Source: Hetaerina americana
Taxonomy: Eukaryota; Arthropoda; Insecta; Odonata; Calopterygidae
Direction of reading: 5' to 3'
Assembly (NCBI GenBank): GCA_022747635.1
Contig: JAKTNV010000007.1
Span: forward strand, 9,113,497-9,177,496
Length of the DNA stretch: 64,000 nucleotides
This document shows positions 1 to 10,362 of this stretch, piece after piece; the stretch's first letter is position 1, and each line of letters starts with the position of its first letter. A program made the position numbers and the translations under genes. Under the pieces are notes generated by a model. The model was not told where the DNA came from, made no database searches, and saw only the letters and a program-made list of their open reading frames with translations.

Positions 1-375
1 AACCGAAGCGACAAATCATTTTGTCGTTGATATTATTCAATAGATATTCTACTGATTTAAACAGAGGAGAGCTTAAATAAAAGTATTAATGAAGTTTGGC
101 TGGAAGATTCTCGTGGAGTAAATATTGTGGAGGCTGCGTACCGGCGTTTCTCACCTCGTCTCCGTCGCTTTTCTGCCGACAACCATTTCGCCAACGTTAC
201 CGCTGAAGATATTTGCGGTTGAAGTGCTGCACACGCTGCCAGCTACACTGCTGGGGAAGCTGTTGTCAGCAGAAAAGCAACACACTTAGTGAAACCCGGA
301 TTCACGCAGCCTTTACGAATAGTTAATCATTTGATATAGAGAATTATTTTCTGTAGACTGACAATTACTATGATT
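1..375. other. No recognisable feature
   Basis: AT-leaning sequence with no long open frame and no element I recognise. It ends at the short direct repeat that flanks the RTE insertion beginning at 383. Confidence 0.5.
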
Positions 376-382
376 ACTATGT

Positions 383-653
383 AACCTACCGGCTCAGGTA
401 GGTTTTGAATGGACACAGCTACCAAATAAATATTTTGTTTCTCCTAGGAAAACATAACAGGAAAAATGGATGAAAAAAATATTGATCGGCAGTGGGATTT
501 TGAAGACTGTAATGGAGGGGAGAACGTCAGGCAAACGGGTAAAGGGTAGGAATAGGATAAGGATGTTGGACGGGACGAAGGGAGGAAGTCAACAGAGATG
601 AAGATGGACTTGTTGTAGAGTAGGATATTGGGTTGTGTTTTGTTAGGTGACTG
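383..653 (-). mobile_element. Twin-primed RTE 3' end (inverted two-part copy)
   Basis: Two pieces of the same RTE family as the copy at 28437-31735 lie head to head. Bases about 383-452 match the terminal 3' UTR in reverse orientation (the block containing AGCTGTGTCCAT and CCGGTAG). Bases about 460-653 match the segment just upstream of that UTR in forward orientation (near 31441-31640 of the long copy). The two pieces are consecutive in the source element. The direct repeat ACTATGT occurs at 376-382 and 654-660, touching both outer ends. This is the arrangement left by twin priming, in which a second primer starts inside the RNA and inverts the 5' portion. It is non-coding debris now. Confidence 0.7.
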
Positions 654-660
654 ACTATGT

Positions 661-1473
661 TATACAATGTTTCCTTAAGATGTACAAGTTTTTTACATCA
701 CCTTAAAAGTAAAAAAAACAGGAGGTTATTGAGATTGGTGTGGTTATTTACGGGGAAAGTTAATCCCTCGCCAGTATTTGGAATTAATCCTATAATTCCT
801 TCTAAACCTATTCGGAAAATACCCGCCTCCTTGTGTAAATGTGAACGTGCTAATATTTTAAATGTCCGTCTGGTCATTGGCGAGGATAGATTAACTTTCT
901 CTGTGATTCACTACACCAATCACAATACTCCCCTCTTTTTTGCTTTTGAAGTAAAGTAAAAAACGCTTTACGAATTGATGAAATATTATCTAATATAGTC
1001 AGTCTAAAAAGAGGCCATTAGAAGCTCAATTTGTCCTTTCCATTATTTTTTGTATTGCCCCGAAACTTGGACTTTGAGGCAAGGGAAAAGTTATAGATAG
1101 CTCAAAGTTTATTGATGCGTAGATTTGGAAAAGATTTAAAAAATCAAACGGGTGGAAAGAAAAACGAACGCAATTCTATGAGTTGGTGGTGGATGAGAGG
1201 TGTAGAGAGAAGTTGAACGAAGGTCGGAGAAGTGAATGCAAGAATTATATTGGATGGCAGCAGAAAGTTAAAGACTGCGATTATATGTATAAACAGGTGA
1301 GAATTATGAGAAAGCGAGGTAATGATCGTCCTTATGTGTTATAGATCAGAGGATTTGTTTGGAGCAGTTGATATCCTTTTCCCTAATCGTCTCTTCTTTT
1401 CCTCATAATCCCTCGTAATCAGGTCGTTCTTCACTTATTCGAATTTTTCCCCTGATATACCCGTGTCCAATAA
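661..1473. other. No recognisable gene
   Basis: An open frame of 100 codons at 657-959 (+) has no motif I recognise and AT-rich, non-coding composition. A purine-rich stretch at 1130-1310 could be old retrotransposon debris, but I cannot support that. Confidence 0.4.
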
Positions 1474-2300
1474 AGGAAGCGCAAGAATTGGGCATCAAAG
1501 GAGTCAAGGTGAATGGCGAAGAAATTAACATGCTGCGGTTCGCAGACGACATCGCAGGAGTAGCAGAGACGGGAGAGGACTTGCAGCAAGCAAACCTGAA
1601 TACTATGGACCAAATACTTTGGTAATATAATATGAACATCAACAAGAAGAAAACTAAAATCCTTGTGCGTGAAAGAGAGAAGCTGAATGCCGATATCACA
1701 ATTTGAGGAGTGAAGCTAGAGCAAGTGAAATCATTCATCTACTTGGACCGCAGTATAACATGGGATGGAAGTAGTTCGACCGCCCTCAAGCGAAGAATAA
1801 CCCAAGCAAAGAAGGCGTGAATTGAGAAGAGGCAACTGCTATGTTCAAAGAACATAAGATTGCAAACAAGGAAGCAGTTCGTCAAAACGTTCGTTCGGAG
1901 CATGGCGCTCTACGGATCGGAGACATGGAATATTGAAAAAGTGGACCAGCGAAGAATAGAAGCCTTTGGAGCATGGTGCTGGAGGAGAATGCTGAAGATT
2001 AAATGGACAAAGAAAGCGAGGAACGATTAAGTATATAGACGAGCAGAAGAGGAAAGGACCATATGGAGGGCTGCACGGCAAATAAGAACTAAATGGATTG
2101 GACATACCTTGAGGCACAATGGATTTATTAGGAACATGATAGAAGGAAACATTGGAAGAAATATTCCGCGAGGAAGACCAAGAGATAAGTACATAGGGCA
2201 AACTAAGAAGGATGTAAAACAGGGAACCTATCAGAGGGTGAGGGAATTAACAGTAAATATGGAAGAATGGAGGGCTGCAGTGAACCAATTTTACGATTGA
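1474..2300 (+). pseudogene. RTE-type reverse transcriptase, C-terminal half, degenerate
   Basis: One reading frame runs from about 1474 to 2300 and encodes the end of a non-LTR reverse transcriptase. The RT catalytic motif FADD is at 1539-1550, followed by the INKKKTK motif. The typical C-terminal region (YGSETW, then WCWRRMLKIKW) follows, then a GHTLRHNG...GRPR ending. Four in-frame stop codons break it, at 1623, 1704, 1818 and 2028, with no frameshift between them. The N-terminal RT and endonuclease parts are absent. The sequence is clearly different from the RTE family at 28437-31735, so this is a second RTE-like lineage. Clade assignment is from motif style only. Confidence 0.8.
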
Positions 2301-3149
2301 AATACTGACGATGATACCTCTGTCATTCTTCACTTACACAAATCCTTCAGTTATAGTCCTCAGAGGGCTATCGCATCTCAGGATATAGCCAATAAACTTT
2401 CCTCATCTTCTTTGGCGGTGTCCTTCATAGTATTCCCTCCTCACTCACTCTTCGGAGTACTTTTTCCTTTGTTTATCCTTCCATTATTTTATTATGATCA
2501 TTCTTTGGTCGTATTACGTTTCCATCGCCTTTAATCCTGTTTTCTCTGCCACTCCTATCGCAAACGTCTCGTATCCGTGGAAAAATAGGCTTCGCATGTG
2601 TTTGAATGAATCACCTCATTATACAACGTCTTCCTTCGTCGACGGCTCATTAGGCTAATGTTTGGACTCGCTCCCTCCCTCCCTCGATGTTTGGATTCCT
2701 CCCAAATGTTAATTTATTTCACGCCAACCTTTTAATGGCCCCCGTTGGGATGCTAGGCGAAAAATTGAATTTGGGAATTTTTTTGCATTATATATTTGGA
2801 TAACGAAAATGAATAGAGATTTTTTTCGTAGATCACTTATAGCCTCCTACGAAACCTCAGAAGTTCAGTCAAATTGTATTTGCTAGAATGGATGCTTATT
2901 TAAGTCATTTCTATTATCATGGGAGCATTACGTATTTCACTCACCCAGTCATTATAGCGAGATACTTGAAGGAGAATCGCATGTTTGAAATTTTTAGTGG
3001 GACGTTTATATTCATTAAGTGACTTGAGGAAACATTAAAACTGCCAGGTAAGATCATTTGCCGATCTCGGTAAAATTTTTGCCTTTTGTTTTTTAATTGT
3101 AGGAAAAGAAAGGAGCATACATATATATTCCTATATCTTATTTGAAGTC
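2301..3149. other. No recognisable gene
   Basis: AT-rich DNA following the RT remnant. I see no coding potential, no TIRs and no repeat shared with the rest of the window. Confidence 0.4.
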
Positions 3150-3420
3150 TATAGTAGTCCAGTGAGTGGGCTTAGGGATGGTGTACCTTCCAGAGGGTCC
3201 GGATTCGATTCCGGGTGACAAGTATGGACACCCTAAAGTTCACCCAAGCTGTATGATTTTTTGGATACTAGATGTTTCTGGGAAACGATAGCCGACAAGG
3301 GAAAGGATATTACCCCTCCTCCGACCCTGATACGTGAATTTCATACGCTGTATAAGGGATTATTATTAGGCGATTTCTATCTTCGGCTATTAAATTATCC
3401 CTGGAGTTGATTACTAAGAG
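3150..3420 (+). repeat. tRNA-derived SINE, copy 1
   Basis: The 5' part is tRNA-like: an A-box-like block beginning TAGTCCAGTG near 3157 and a B-box-like GGATTCGATTCC near 3200. The body matches the copies at 28166 and 46672, sharing CACCCAAGCT, then a GATTTTTNGG block, then GGGAAA and a GGGAAAGGA block. It ends near TTGATTACT, as the 46672 copy does. There is no protein; it would need a LINE reverse transcriptase to move. This copy is fairly diverged. The 5' boundary is uncertain by about 10 bases. Confidence 0.7.
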
Positions 3421-3804
3421 TGGAGGGATATATTTTTTACATTGGAATAACACATATTCGCAACATTATGCGAATCGCGAAACAACGAAGTGTGTTTCAG
3501 ATGGACTTCATGGGACCATCGTTGTTTTCAGAACCTTTCCTTAGAAACACATTTCAGGCGAATTCTTCTGTGTTGGAATTGACTGGGCGAAATTTTTAGA
3601 TTCGAAAAAAAAATTGCAATAAAGTTTATTGCCACATAATTTTGATCGATTAGAAACGGCGTATAATATTTGCTATTATTAAAGATAACAAGTGCTTGAA
3701 GGGACGATGGAACCTAAATAATTTCTTTGCTGTTGGAATATAAATTAAATGCCAGGCAAGGCGTTATCATTCCATTAAAGGACTTTCAAGGAGATACATT
3801 ATTA
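3421..3804. other. No recognisable feature
   Basis: AT-rich spacer between the SINE and a mariner remnant. Nothing coding seen. Confidence 0.4.
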
Positions 3805-4108
3805 CCTTTTTGGGCTTGGGGGACTGGTCGGTGTGCCACTCAAAGCGTTTTGTCTTTGGGTCGTATTCAAAAACCAAGGTTTCATCACCAGTGATGACGT
3901 TGTCCAAATATTAAGGTTCATTTTCAATACGTTGCAAAAGTTCACTTGAAATTTCCGCTCGGTTGGTCATTCGTGACACGGTCGGCGGGCAGAGGTTTAC
4001 AATAACTGAAGTCCTGTCGATTCCACAGCTTGGAGAGCACTGAGACTGGTTTGATCCCACTCGGACCACTCGGTAAATTTAATTTCATTACTTTTGGAAC
4101 GCACCCTG
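3805..4108 (-). mobile_element. Mariner transposon, internally deleted
   Basis: On the minus strand, 3965 to 3805 encodes a mariner transposase core segment containing IENEP, an in-frame stop, then VITGDETLVFEYDPKTKR and EWHT. The D of GDET is the first acidic residue of the DD34D triad. A terminal inverted repeat (CATTACTTTTGGAACGCACC, then CTG and TA) lies at 4086-4110. Only about 120 bases separate the TIR from the core, so the helix-turn-helix region is deleted. The other end was not found. A second copy of the TIR occurs alone at 7106-7130. Confidence 0.75.
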
Positions 4109-4110
4109 TA

Positions 4111-4809
4111 GATACAATAGTCTTGTTGTAGCATTTTGTTTATTTTGTTCAGCAGGGACACATGTATGCGGGGCCAGTAGTTCGTTGCTTTGGAAACCTG
4201 GATCCTCTTCGCATCGGAGCAAGTTGCCTTCATGTCGGGTTGCCTTTCGTCTCTGATGGCACCGTCGTGATCCCCCCTCCCGCCGGCTAATGATCCAGTG
4301 CTACACCCGCAATGCCAAGCCACTTGCATGTCCAAAAACGCGATGTATCGATCGGCCCTCCTGCGGCCCCTGCCCCCTCCCCCTTTCTTCCGCCGAATGC
4401 ACCAAACGATGCACCCTTCCTCCCCTCATTGACAATCGCCACTGCCCCTCCGGTGCATCTTCTCCCCCCCCCCCTCTCCCACACCCCACCACGTCCCCAA
4501 CGCCCTTCAACAGCCATTTTCCCCCTGAGGCATAAATGACCGAAACTTTTCTTTTTAACCATAGGCACTCCACAGGACTTTAGATTACTGTATAATAACT
4601 TAGGGCAACATGTGAGCTTTGTCGTTCAAGAACCTCCCGAATTACCGATCAACTCTTTATCTTAGAACTTTCTCTTTAAATGTCATTTATCGGTTGAGAG
4701 GTTAGAATGATTTTTTCTTCATTTTAACTTTTAGGTTGGGTAGTTGGGCACACACAAATTCCTTTCTCATTAATGCCACGAATTAGTCCATAAAAAACCT
4801 TCCTCCCAC
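4111..4809. other. No gene; pyrimidine-rich CpG segment at about 4260-4530
   Basis: Bases 4260-4530 are rich in C runs and CpG, giving overlapping open frames on both strands that are composition artefacts. The rest is AT-rich. No splice-bounded exon can be argued. Confidence 0.4.
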
Positions 4810-6245
4810 ATTCTTCTAAACCTGTATTAGTAGTTCCGCGGGGATGTTGTCTACCGCCGCGGCCTTATTTGATTTCAATTTCTTTAATTCCCTTCATATC
4901 TCGTCATCCAGTGCGACTGGACCTAAGGTATCCCCATCTACGTCATATTCGATCCCCATTTCTAGGCTTTCTGGCCTAATTATTTACCACGTGGATCTTC
5001 TGTGTATTCTTTCAATTTCCTATCTTCCCTGGTTCGATTGATAATTTTCCTGACTTATCTTTGACTGCGCGAATTTTCTCTTCTTCCTTTCTGACAGAGT
5101 TTTAAGCTTCCTGTGTAGCACAACATTTTATGTTTCCTCAGTTGATCTTCCAATCCATCGCACTGAGTCTTCTACCATGTTTCTTTTGTACTATTTTTTC
5201 CCCGCATTCGTCTGTATTAATCAACTCATTTTACGTAATTCTCTGTTTTTATTCTTCCATTTCCTCCTCTCGTCTCGTACCTTTCTAATGATATCGTCCG
5301 TAATCCATTGTTTTGATGTCATTTTCCTATTTTTTAATCATGTAGTCTCGTTTGCAGCTTTCAGTATCCGTTTTTTAATATGGTCCCATTGTTCTTCTCT
5401 TGTATCCGTCTTCCTTTTCCTTTTCTCTGCAAACTTCTGATGTTTCATTCTTTTCGTCCCGGTCACTGCTTCGACATTCCTTTTCTTCAACCGTCACCCG
5501 TGTTTAATCCTTTTGAATTTAAGCTCTTAATTAATTATTAATTATGGTCTGAATGCGTGTCCGCTCCCGAGAAACTATGCGAATTATCCACGCTGTTCTC
5601 AACTCTGTGCCTATCCATTATATAATCTACCTGATATCTTTCTGAATCTCCGGGCGTTTTCCATTTTATACCCATACCTGTTTGGGTGTTTGAAACAATT
5701 ACTCTTTATGAATAAATTCTGTCCCCTGGTGAACCCCAGTGGTTTCTCCCTGGGGTAATTCCTTTTTCACAAATCGCAGTCCTCTGTCTCACTACCCCCT
5801 TTCCCTTCGCCCACCAACGAATCCTTCATCAAAATCTAATGTTTCCCTCCAGGAACACATGCTATCATGTCCTCTAAATGACCGTATTTCCTGCCGACTT
5901 CTTCCACCCCATGGTTGCTTGGTGGTATATTAACCTGAACAATGACCAAGTTTGTCGGTTCAACTTTCACTTATGCTGATTCTGTCACTCGCTTGCTCTG
6001 TGTTTACCATTCTTCTTCCTACCTTTTCATTCTATGATATTGCCACCCCTAGCTGGATCTCTTCCCCTCCGCAGTATACAGGTATTACTGCATAACTATC
6101 GCTCCAGTAATCCCCGCTATCTCGCCATCTCACCTTGGACAGCCTAAAATATTTATATGCCCTCTCCTCATCTTCTGCTTTATATTTTCTATTTTTCCTG
6201 TCCTCAACATCACCCTAATTCCATCCCGTCTACTAACGGTTTCTG
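4810..6245 (-). mobile_element. RTE retrotransposon, reversed internal copy
   Basis: Read on the minus strand, this follows the RTE element at 28437-31735 in order. First comes an endonuclease start (RTGKIENIKQKMRRGHINIL near 6200). Next is DSGDYWSDSYAV near 6120, matching DCGDYWSDQYRI of the long copy, then the endonuclease-RT linker. Last is NKAAAVDNIPAELL near 4840, matching NKAVGVDSIPAELL. It is thick with frameshifts and stops, so there is no open frame. The RT palm and 3' UTR are missing on the left, and the 5' UTR is missing on the right. Confidence 0.75.
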
Positions 6246-7105
6246 TCTTTTTCGGTACTGAAGTTGTATATTTAGATCTCGCTTTGCAAGGATTTCGTGA
6301 GATTTCGACAGCAGAAGCCTAGCCTCTCCCGCTGCCGGGCACGGCACTCGGAGCAGTGGGCCGAGTCCCCTAGCTGCCCCAATTCGTACTCAGATCTATG
6401 TTTATCAGTGTTTTGTGGGAACATTAATTCAGGTGGTTTCCCCTTGCCTTCCTTAAGAGTGTTTTTAATGAGGCACAATCTCGCGTACATAAGGTTTTTA
6501 ATCATCCCTCGAGAGTTTCACGACCAAGTGGTTAATACCACCAATGAATATCATTCATATTTTAAAAATATTTTTCACATCCGTGCAATCATTTTTTTAC
6601 TATCAGGTATGTGGTCACCATAAGTTAAATATTTCCTTCGATACAATTATGCATTAGTTTTCAATATGGATTGAGGATTCGGTCATGATCCAATCTAATT
6701 TATTCCCTGGGTAATGAACGCACCTCGAAACCCGGTCATGCAGGCAGCTCAATCACCGCGCCCTGTCATCATCGGCCCCATGGTGGGAGGTAGTTTATTC
6801 ATCGTTCGATATTATCAATTTAGGGCCAAAATTTGGCAGTTTTAGAGGATTGGCATGCACTGAAACATGCTCCTGAGTCTAGAGTAGAATTTAGTAATTT
6901 AAATGATAAGACTATGAAAGAGAAACCATGCGTATTTTATGTAATTTAAATATATTTACAATTCATATTAAATGTACAGTGTCTAATTGCTGATGCTATT
7001 TTTATTGATTTACTCTTCTACTCTTGCTGATGCTATTTTTATTGATCTACTCCTAGTAGTTCGATCCCACTCCAATCAATAGGTTCGGCACGGGAAATTC
7101 ATTTG
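6246..7105. other. No recognisable gene
   Basis: Short overlapping open frames near 6270-6620 show no known motif. Near 6970-7050 a short duplicated phrase (GCTGATGCTATTTTTATTGA) occurs twice, about 45 bases apart, as a minor tandem duplication. Confidence 0.4.
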
Positions 7106-7130
7106 CATTACTTTTGGAACGCATCTTGTA
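7106..7130 (-). repeat. Solitary mariner-type terminal repeat
   Basis: The stretch begins CATTACTTTTGGAACGCA and ends at TA. It differs at two positions from the TIR of the deleted mariner at 4086-4110. No transposase could be read beside it, so this may be the edge of a non-autonomous copy or decayed element extending left or right. Confidence 0.5.
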
Positions 7131-7850
7131 TGCAGTCCACTGCTTCTCGGATGGCATTACTGATGACCAATACTTTAGAATGTTACAGGACCACTTTGTC
7201 ACTTCACAATGTAGCGCAATTAGATATCGCGTTGAAATCTTCCCGTGACAGACCGCATAAATAGTCCACCCAGAGACGGCAGGCCCATCAATTAGACGTC
7301 GCATGACGTGTAGATAACTGATGAGACCAGCACGCCGTCAAGTGATTTCGCATGCATTAGGAGTGCAGAATGATCACGTCGCGTGCTCCTTCGTTAACGC
7401 TGTACACGCCGGAGCCTTGCCATCCAACCGCATTCTCCATCCGAGAATGTCCAAAGCGAAGAAGTAGCCTTGTTGGGAATTCGGATGCTGGGCTCACTGG
7501 TGACCAGATGTGGTGACCCCGAATGCGCACCAACACGTCACGCATACTACCCTTTAGCCTCTAACTATAATCTACATCCAGTGGTTACTAAATCAGTGTT
7601 CATATATAATTAATTAGTGCAAAACTGAATACGTTTTTCTTCCTGAGCATATCATCAGGGTCGGAAGCAACTTAGCAACCCGCAAGGAGCCCTCAAATGA
7701 ATTGAAACAAAGGTGCACTGGATAATTAAAATAGTTTCATCAGAAAAATTCCATCTCGTAGCCAGTTCTCGTTAATGCGATTTTCGCACGCCATCGAAAC
7801 CTCGTCTGTATTGCTCATCAGTCATATTATCATTTAGTAGGGTATCCAAA
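7131..7850. other. No recognisable gene
   Basis: Mixed composition, with no transposase or RT motif in any frame I read. The ORFs on the minus strand at 7053-7304 and 7357-7545 have no recognisable content. Confidence 0.4.
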
Positions 7851-8155
7851 ATATTAGAGGAGCTGGCTGGGAATCACTCACGAAGCGAAGGTTAAATTAG
7901 AGTTTGAAGCTCTTGGATAAATTGGAAGGAGGTCTCTTTAGCACTGATGTTGAAAATGTATTATTACCTCCATCGTACTACGGTAGGAGAGATCATGTCA
8001 ATAAAATTTGAGAGATTAAGTGTAGAACAGATACGAATAATAGAGGATTATAATAACATTGTTTGACCGCGGTTGGGCCATGTTCGGGTAAAATTATTCT
8101 GGTGGGTATTCACCCCCTGCCACACACCCTGGCGGTGTCTTGCAGGTGATATTCA
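7851..8155 (+). mobile_element. CR1-like retrotransposon 3' end (subfamily A)
   Basis: A 5'-truncated copy of the RT C-terminal end. The translated theme is LNYRLNLLHKLEGGLF, then a block ending PSYYGRRDHVNKI, with frame damage. The 3' UTR and terminal hairpin block (CCCCTGCCACACACCC, then GGCGGTG and TTGCAGG) follow at 8113-8147. It matches the copies at 13645, 34010, 39393 and, in reverse, 40855 and 59503. Confidence 0.75.
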
Positions 8156-9159
8156 AAATTAAAAAAGAAAAATAAATCACATTTCGCAGTGAAATCGGCT
8201 GAAAACTAAGCACCCCTGGTTGGTAATGGGGTAGGTCCAGCTTATTCTGACCGAGAGTGATGACGCCAATCTATGCCATATTTTTCCCTTGCATGTAAAG
8301 GATAAACACTTAGAATTGGGACTTAAAGTGATCGCGTCCGGGAGATGGAGCATTCTTGTTTCCATCGGCACAGTGTAAAGTAATGTTTTTAATGCGGTTG
8401 GCGAATTTTATTTGAAAATGCTTAAATTTGAATTCTATGGTCTCGGGCTCAACTTTGTGCTTAAATTGCTTGCATGCTTAAATTTATCAATAATTCAGTT
8501 TAAAAGATTTGATGAAAGGTAAGTGTGAACGACGAATATCGGTGAAAGTCTTATCTTAATAGTCAGAAGGTCCATGCATTTGGAATTTAAATATTCCCAT
8601 GTGATGATTTTAAATTCTTGATAAAGTTTTACTCCTTTTGAGTCCTAGGAAAATGCTACTTTCTGGCATGCGTGTACTTACATAGTCTAATGTTCAAAGC
8701 AGTGTCATTTAAAAGAGTGGTTTACGGTTACCTGTTTCATTTAAAACAGCAATAATTCTCATATACCATTATTTTAAATTGAACTGAATTGAAGAATGAT
8801 GCGAGCAACTCCAAGCTACGATGCTGCGCTTAATTCTAGAGAAAATATTGCCATTCTAGACATTTAATGGACCTTAATGATTGATATTGCGTTGGATTGA
8901 ACTGTTCCCGGGAGAAAACACACAGAAGTAATCTTGGAGCACAATGAGTTAATATGCAATTAAAAAAAATTATCAATATGAACCCTCAGCAATTGTGCAA
9001 CAAGAAGTTGTCGCAAACTTTTAGCTAAGAATTGGGTTATATCGTCTTTTCAAATGCGCGAAAATTAGCAAGTTGACATTTTTTTTAATTGATCATTAAT
9101 TTCTCAGTGGGACACCAAGAAATCAGGGAGTCACGTTCATGCTGAGGCATAAAAGAAAT
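8156..9159. other. No recognisable gene
   Basis: AT-rich sequence with no coding signal or repeat identified. Confidence 0.4.
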
Positions 9160-9360
9160 ATTTTAATTATTAGTTCCACAAGTAAATATGTCATTTATGT
9201 CATTTGCATACATTATTAATTGTCCAAGTCTACCGAATGGTGGACTATCATTTATGCACGAGTGAAAAATAAGTGGACCTAATATTGGGCCTTGTGGAAC
9301 ACCCTTGGGGCCACTAGGCTTCTCATAATTTCCATTCATCGTGCGAAATGAAGACTATAA
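9160..9360 (-). pseudogene. CR1/Jockey-type reverse transcriptase fragment
   Basis: The minus strand encodes KGVPQGPILGPLIF, the conserved RT motif B region. About 30 codons later comes YANDIND where YADD would be expected. The first catalytic aspartate is therefore replaced by N, and the frame ends shortly afterwards. Only about 65 codons are recognisable. It is an old fragment of the Jockey/CR1 superfamily, too short to place further. Confidence 0.65.
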
Positions 9361-9609
9361 TCTGACAAACTGAGGACGAACGAACAGAAAGCATTACAAT
9401 TTTTTTTATATAGCCTGGATTGGGATACACTTAGGAGGAACCTCCTCAATATTAGATAAATGAAAATTACGTGAGGCCAAACTAGGCGTATAGAGAATAC
9501 TATATGTTATTATATTGCAATTATTATGTGCGGCATTATTAGTTCATGATATTATTTTTTTATTTTATTCCCTTATTCCATTGATGCTACGAGAATTCAT
9601 TAGGAAAAT

Positions 9610-10145
9610 TGGCTACCGATCAGACCGATATACTACCCAGTCCAATAAATACGCGAACTGAAGCCATGAAACTTTTTTCGCAAAATTAAGGCTACATCGA
9701 TTTTGTCCCCTTCAAAGTACTCTTCATTCGTTGATATGCACTTATTCCATCTTCTTTTCCACAGGTGAAAACACCCTTGGAAGTACCCAGTGCTCGGCAA
9801 TTAGGCCTTTTAGTTTTCTCGTCGCTTCTTGCTTTATTGTGACCACATCTTCCCAGTGATGTCCCATCATCAAATTTTTGCATTTTGGGAATAGGAAGAA
9901 GTCGCAGGGGGCGATATCTGGCCAATAAGGAAAGATGGTCACGGATAGTGATTGGATTTTTTTGCCAGAAACTGGCGAACAATCAATGCTGAATGTGCAG
10001 GTGCACATTGGTGTCATGGTGAAGGGTCCATCCACCATGTTTGATTAATTTAGTGTGCACTGTTGATTTTCCAAAGTTCAGTTCATCAGCTATCATTCGG
10101 ACAGTTTTTCTTCGACGATCGGTAATGACGGGGGACGATCAATGT
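9610..10145 (-). mobile_element. Mariner transposon, catalytic core deleted
   Basis: On the minus strand, a helix-turn-helix segment (ITDRRRKTVRMIADELNFGK) near 10060-10130 is joined after about ten residues to the block HGGWTLHHDT. This second part has the second catalytic D, then PDIAPCDFFLFPK with the third, and it ends YFEGDKID near 9690. The region holding the first catalytic D and the linker (about 120 residues in normal mariners) is missing. Further frame changes occur downstream. Non-functional. The left end near 9630 resembles a mariner terminus but I could not pair it with a right TIR. Confidence 0.7.
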
Positions 10146-10309
10146 TGCCATACGTACATATCCAGAAGGTAGCCCCTTTTCTTCACTCCATTCAAAACAA
10201 TAACCGTGGGAAACATGACTGTCCGCATAGCTTCAGGCTTAACTTTCTGTGAACTTTCCATATTGGAGAGAAATGATAATTAGCTATTGTGATTTTCACT
10301 ATAGTAATT

Positions 10310-10362
10310 GTATTTACACGACCCTGGTTTCAACACTTCGGGTCATCTTCAGGTGAAAATTA
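10310..10362 (-). repeat. Penelope-like 3' terminal motif, possible
   Basis: On the minus strand, CACCTGAAGATGACCC, a short spacer with TTGAAACC, then GGGTCGTGTAAATA form a GACCC/GGGTC stem. Similar short motifs sit at the ends of Penelope-like elements in many animals. No associated coding sequence was found here, so the assignment is tentative. Confidence 0.3.

Noticed and set aside
4290..4573. Small proline-rich protein genes on both strands
   Set aside because: Four overlapping frames in a C-rich block; no motif.
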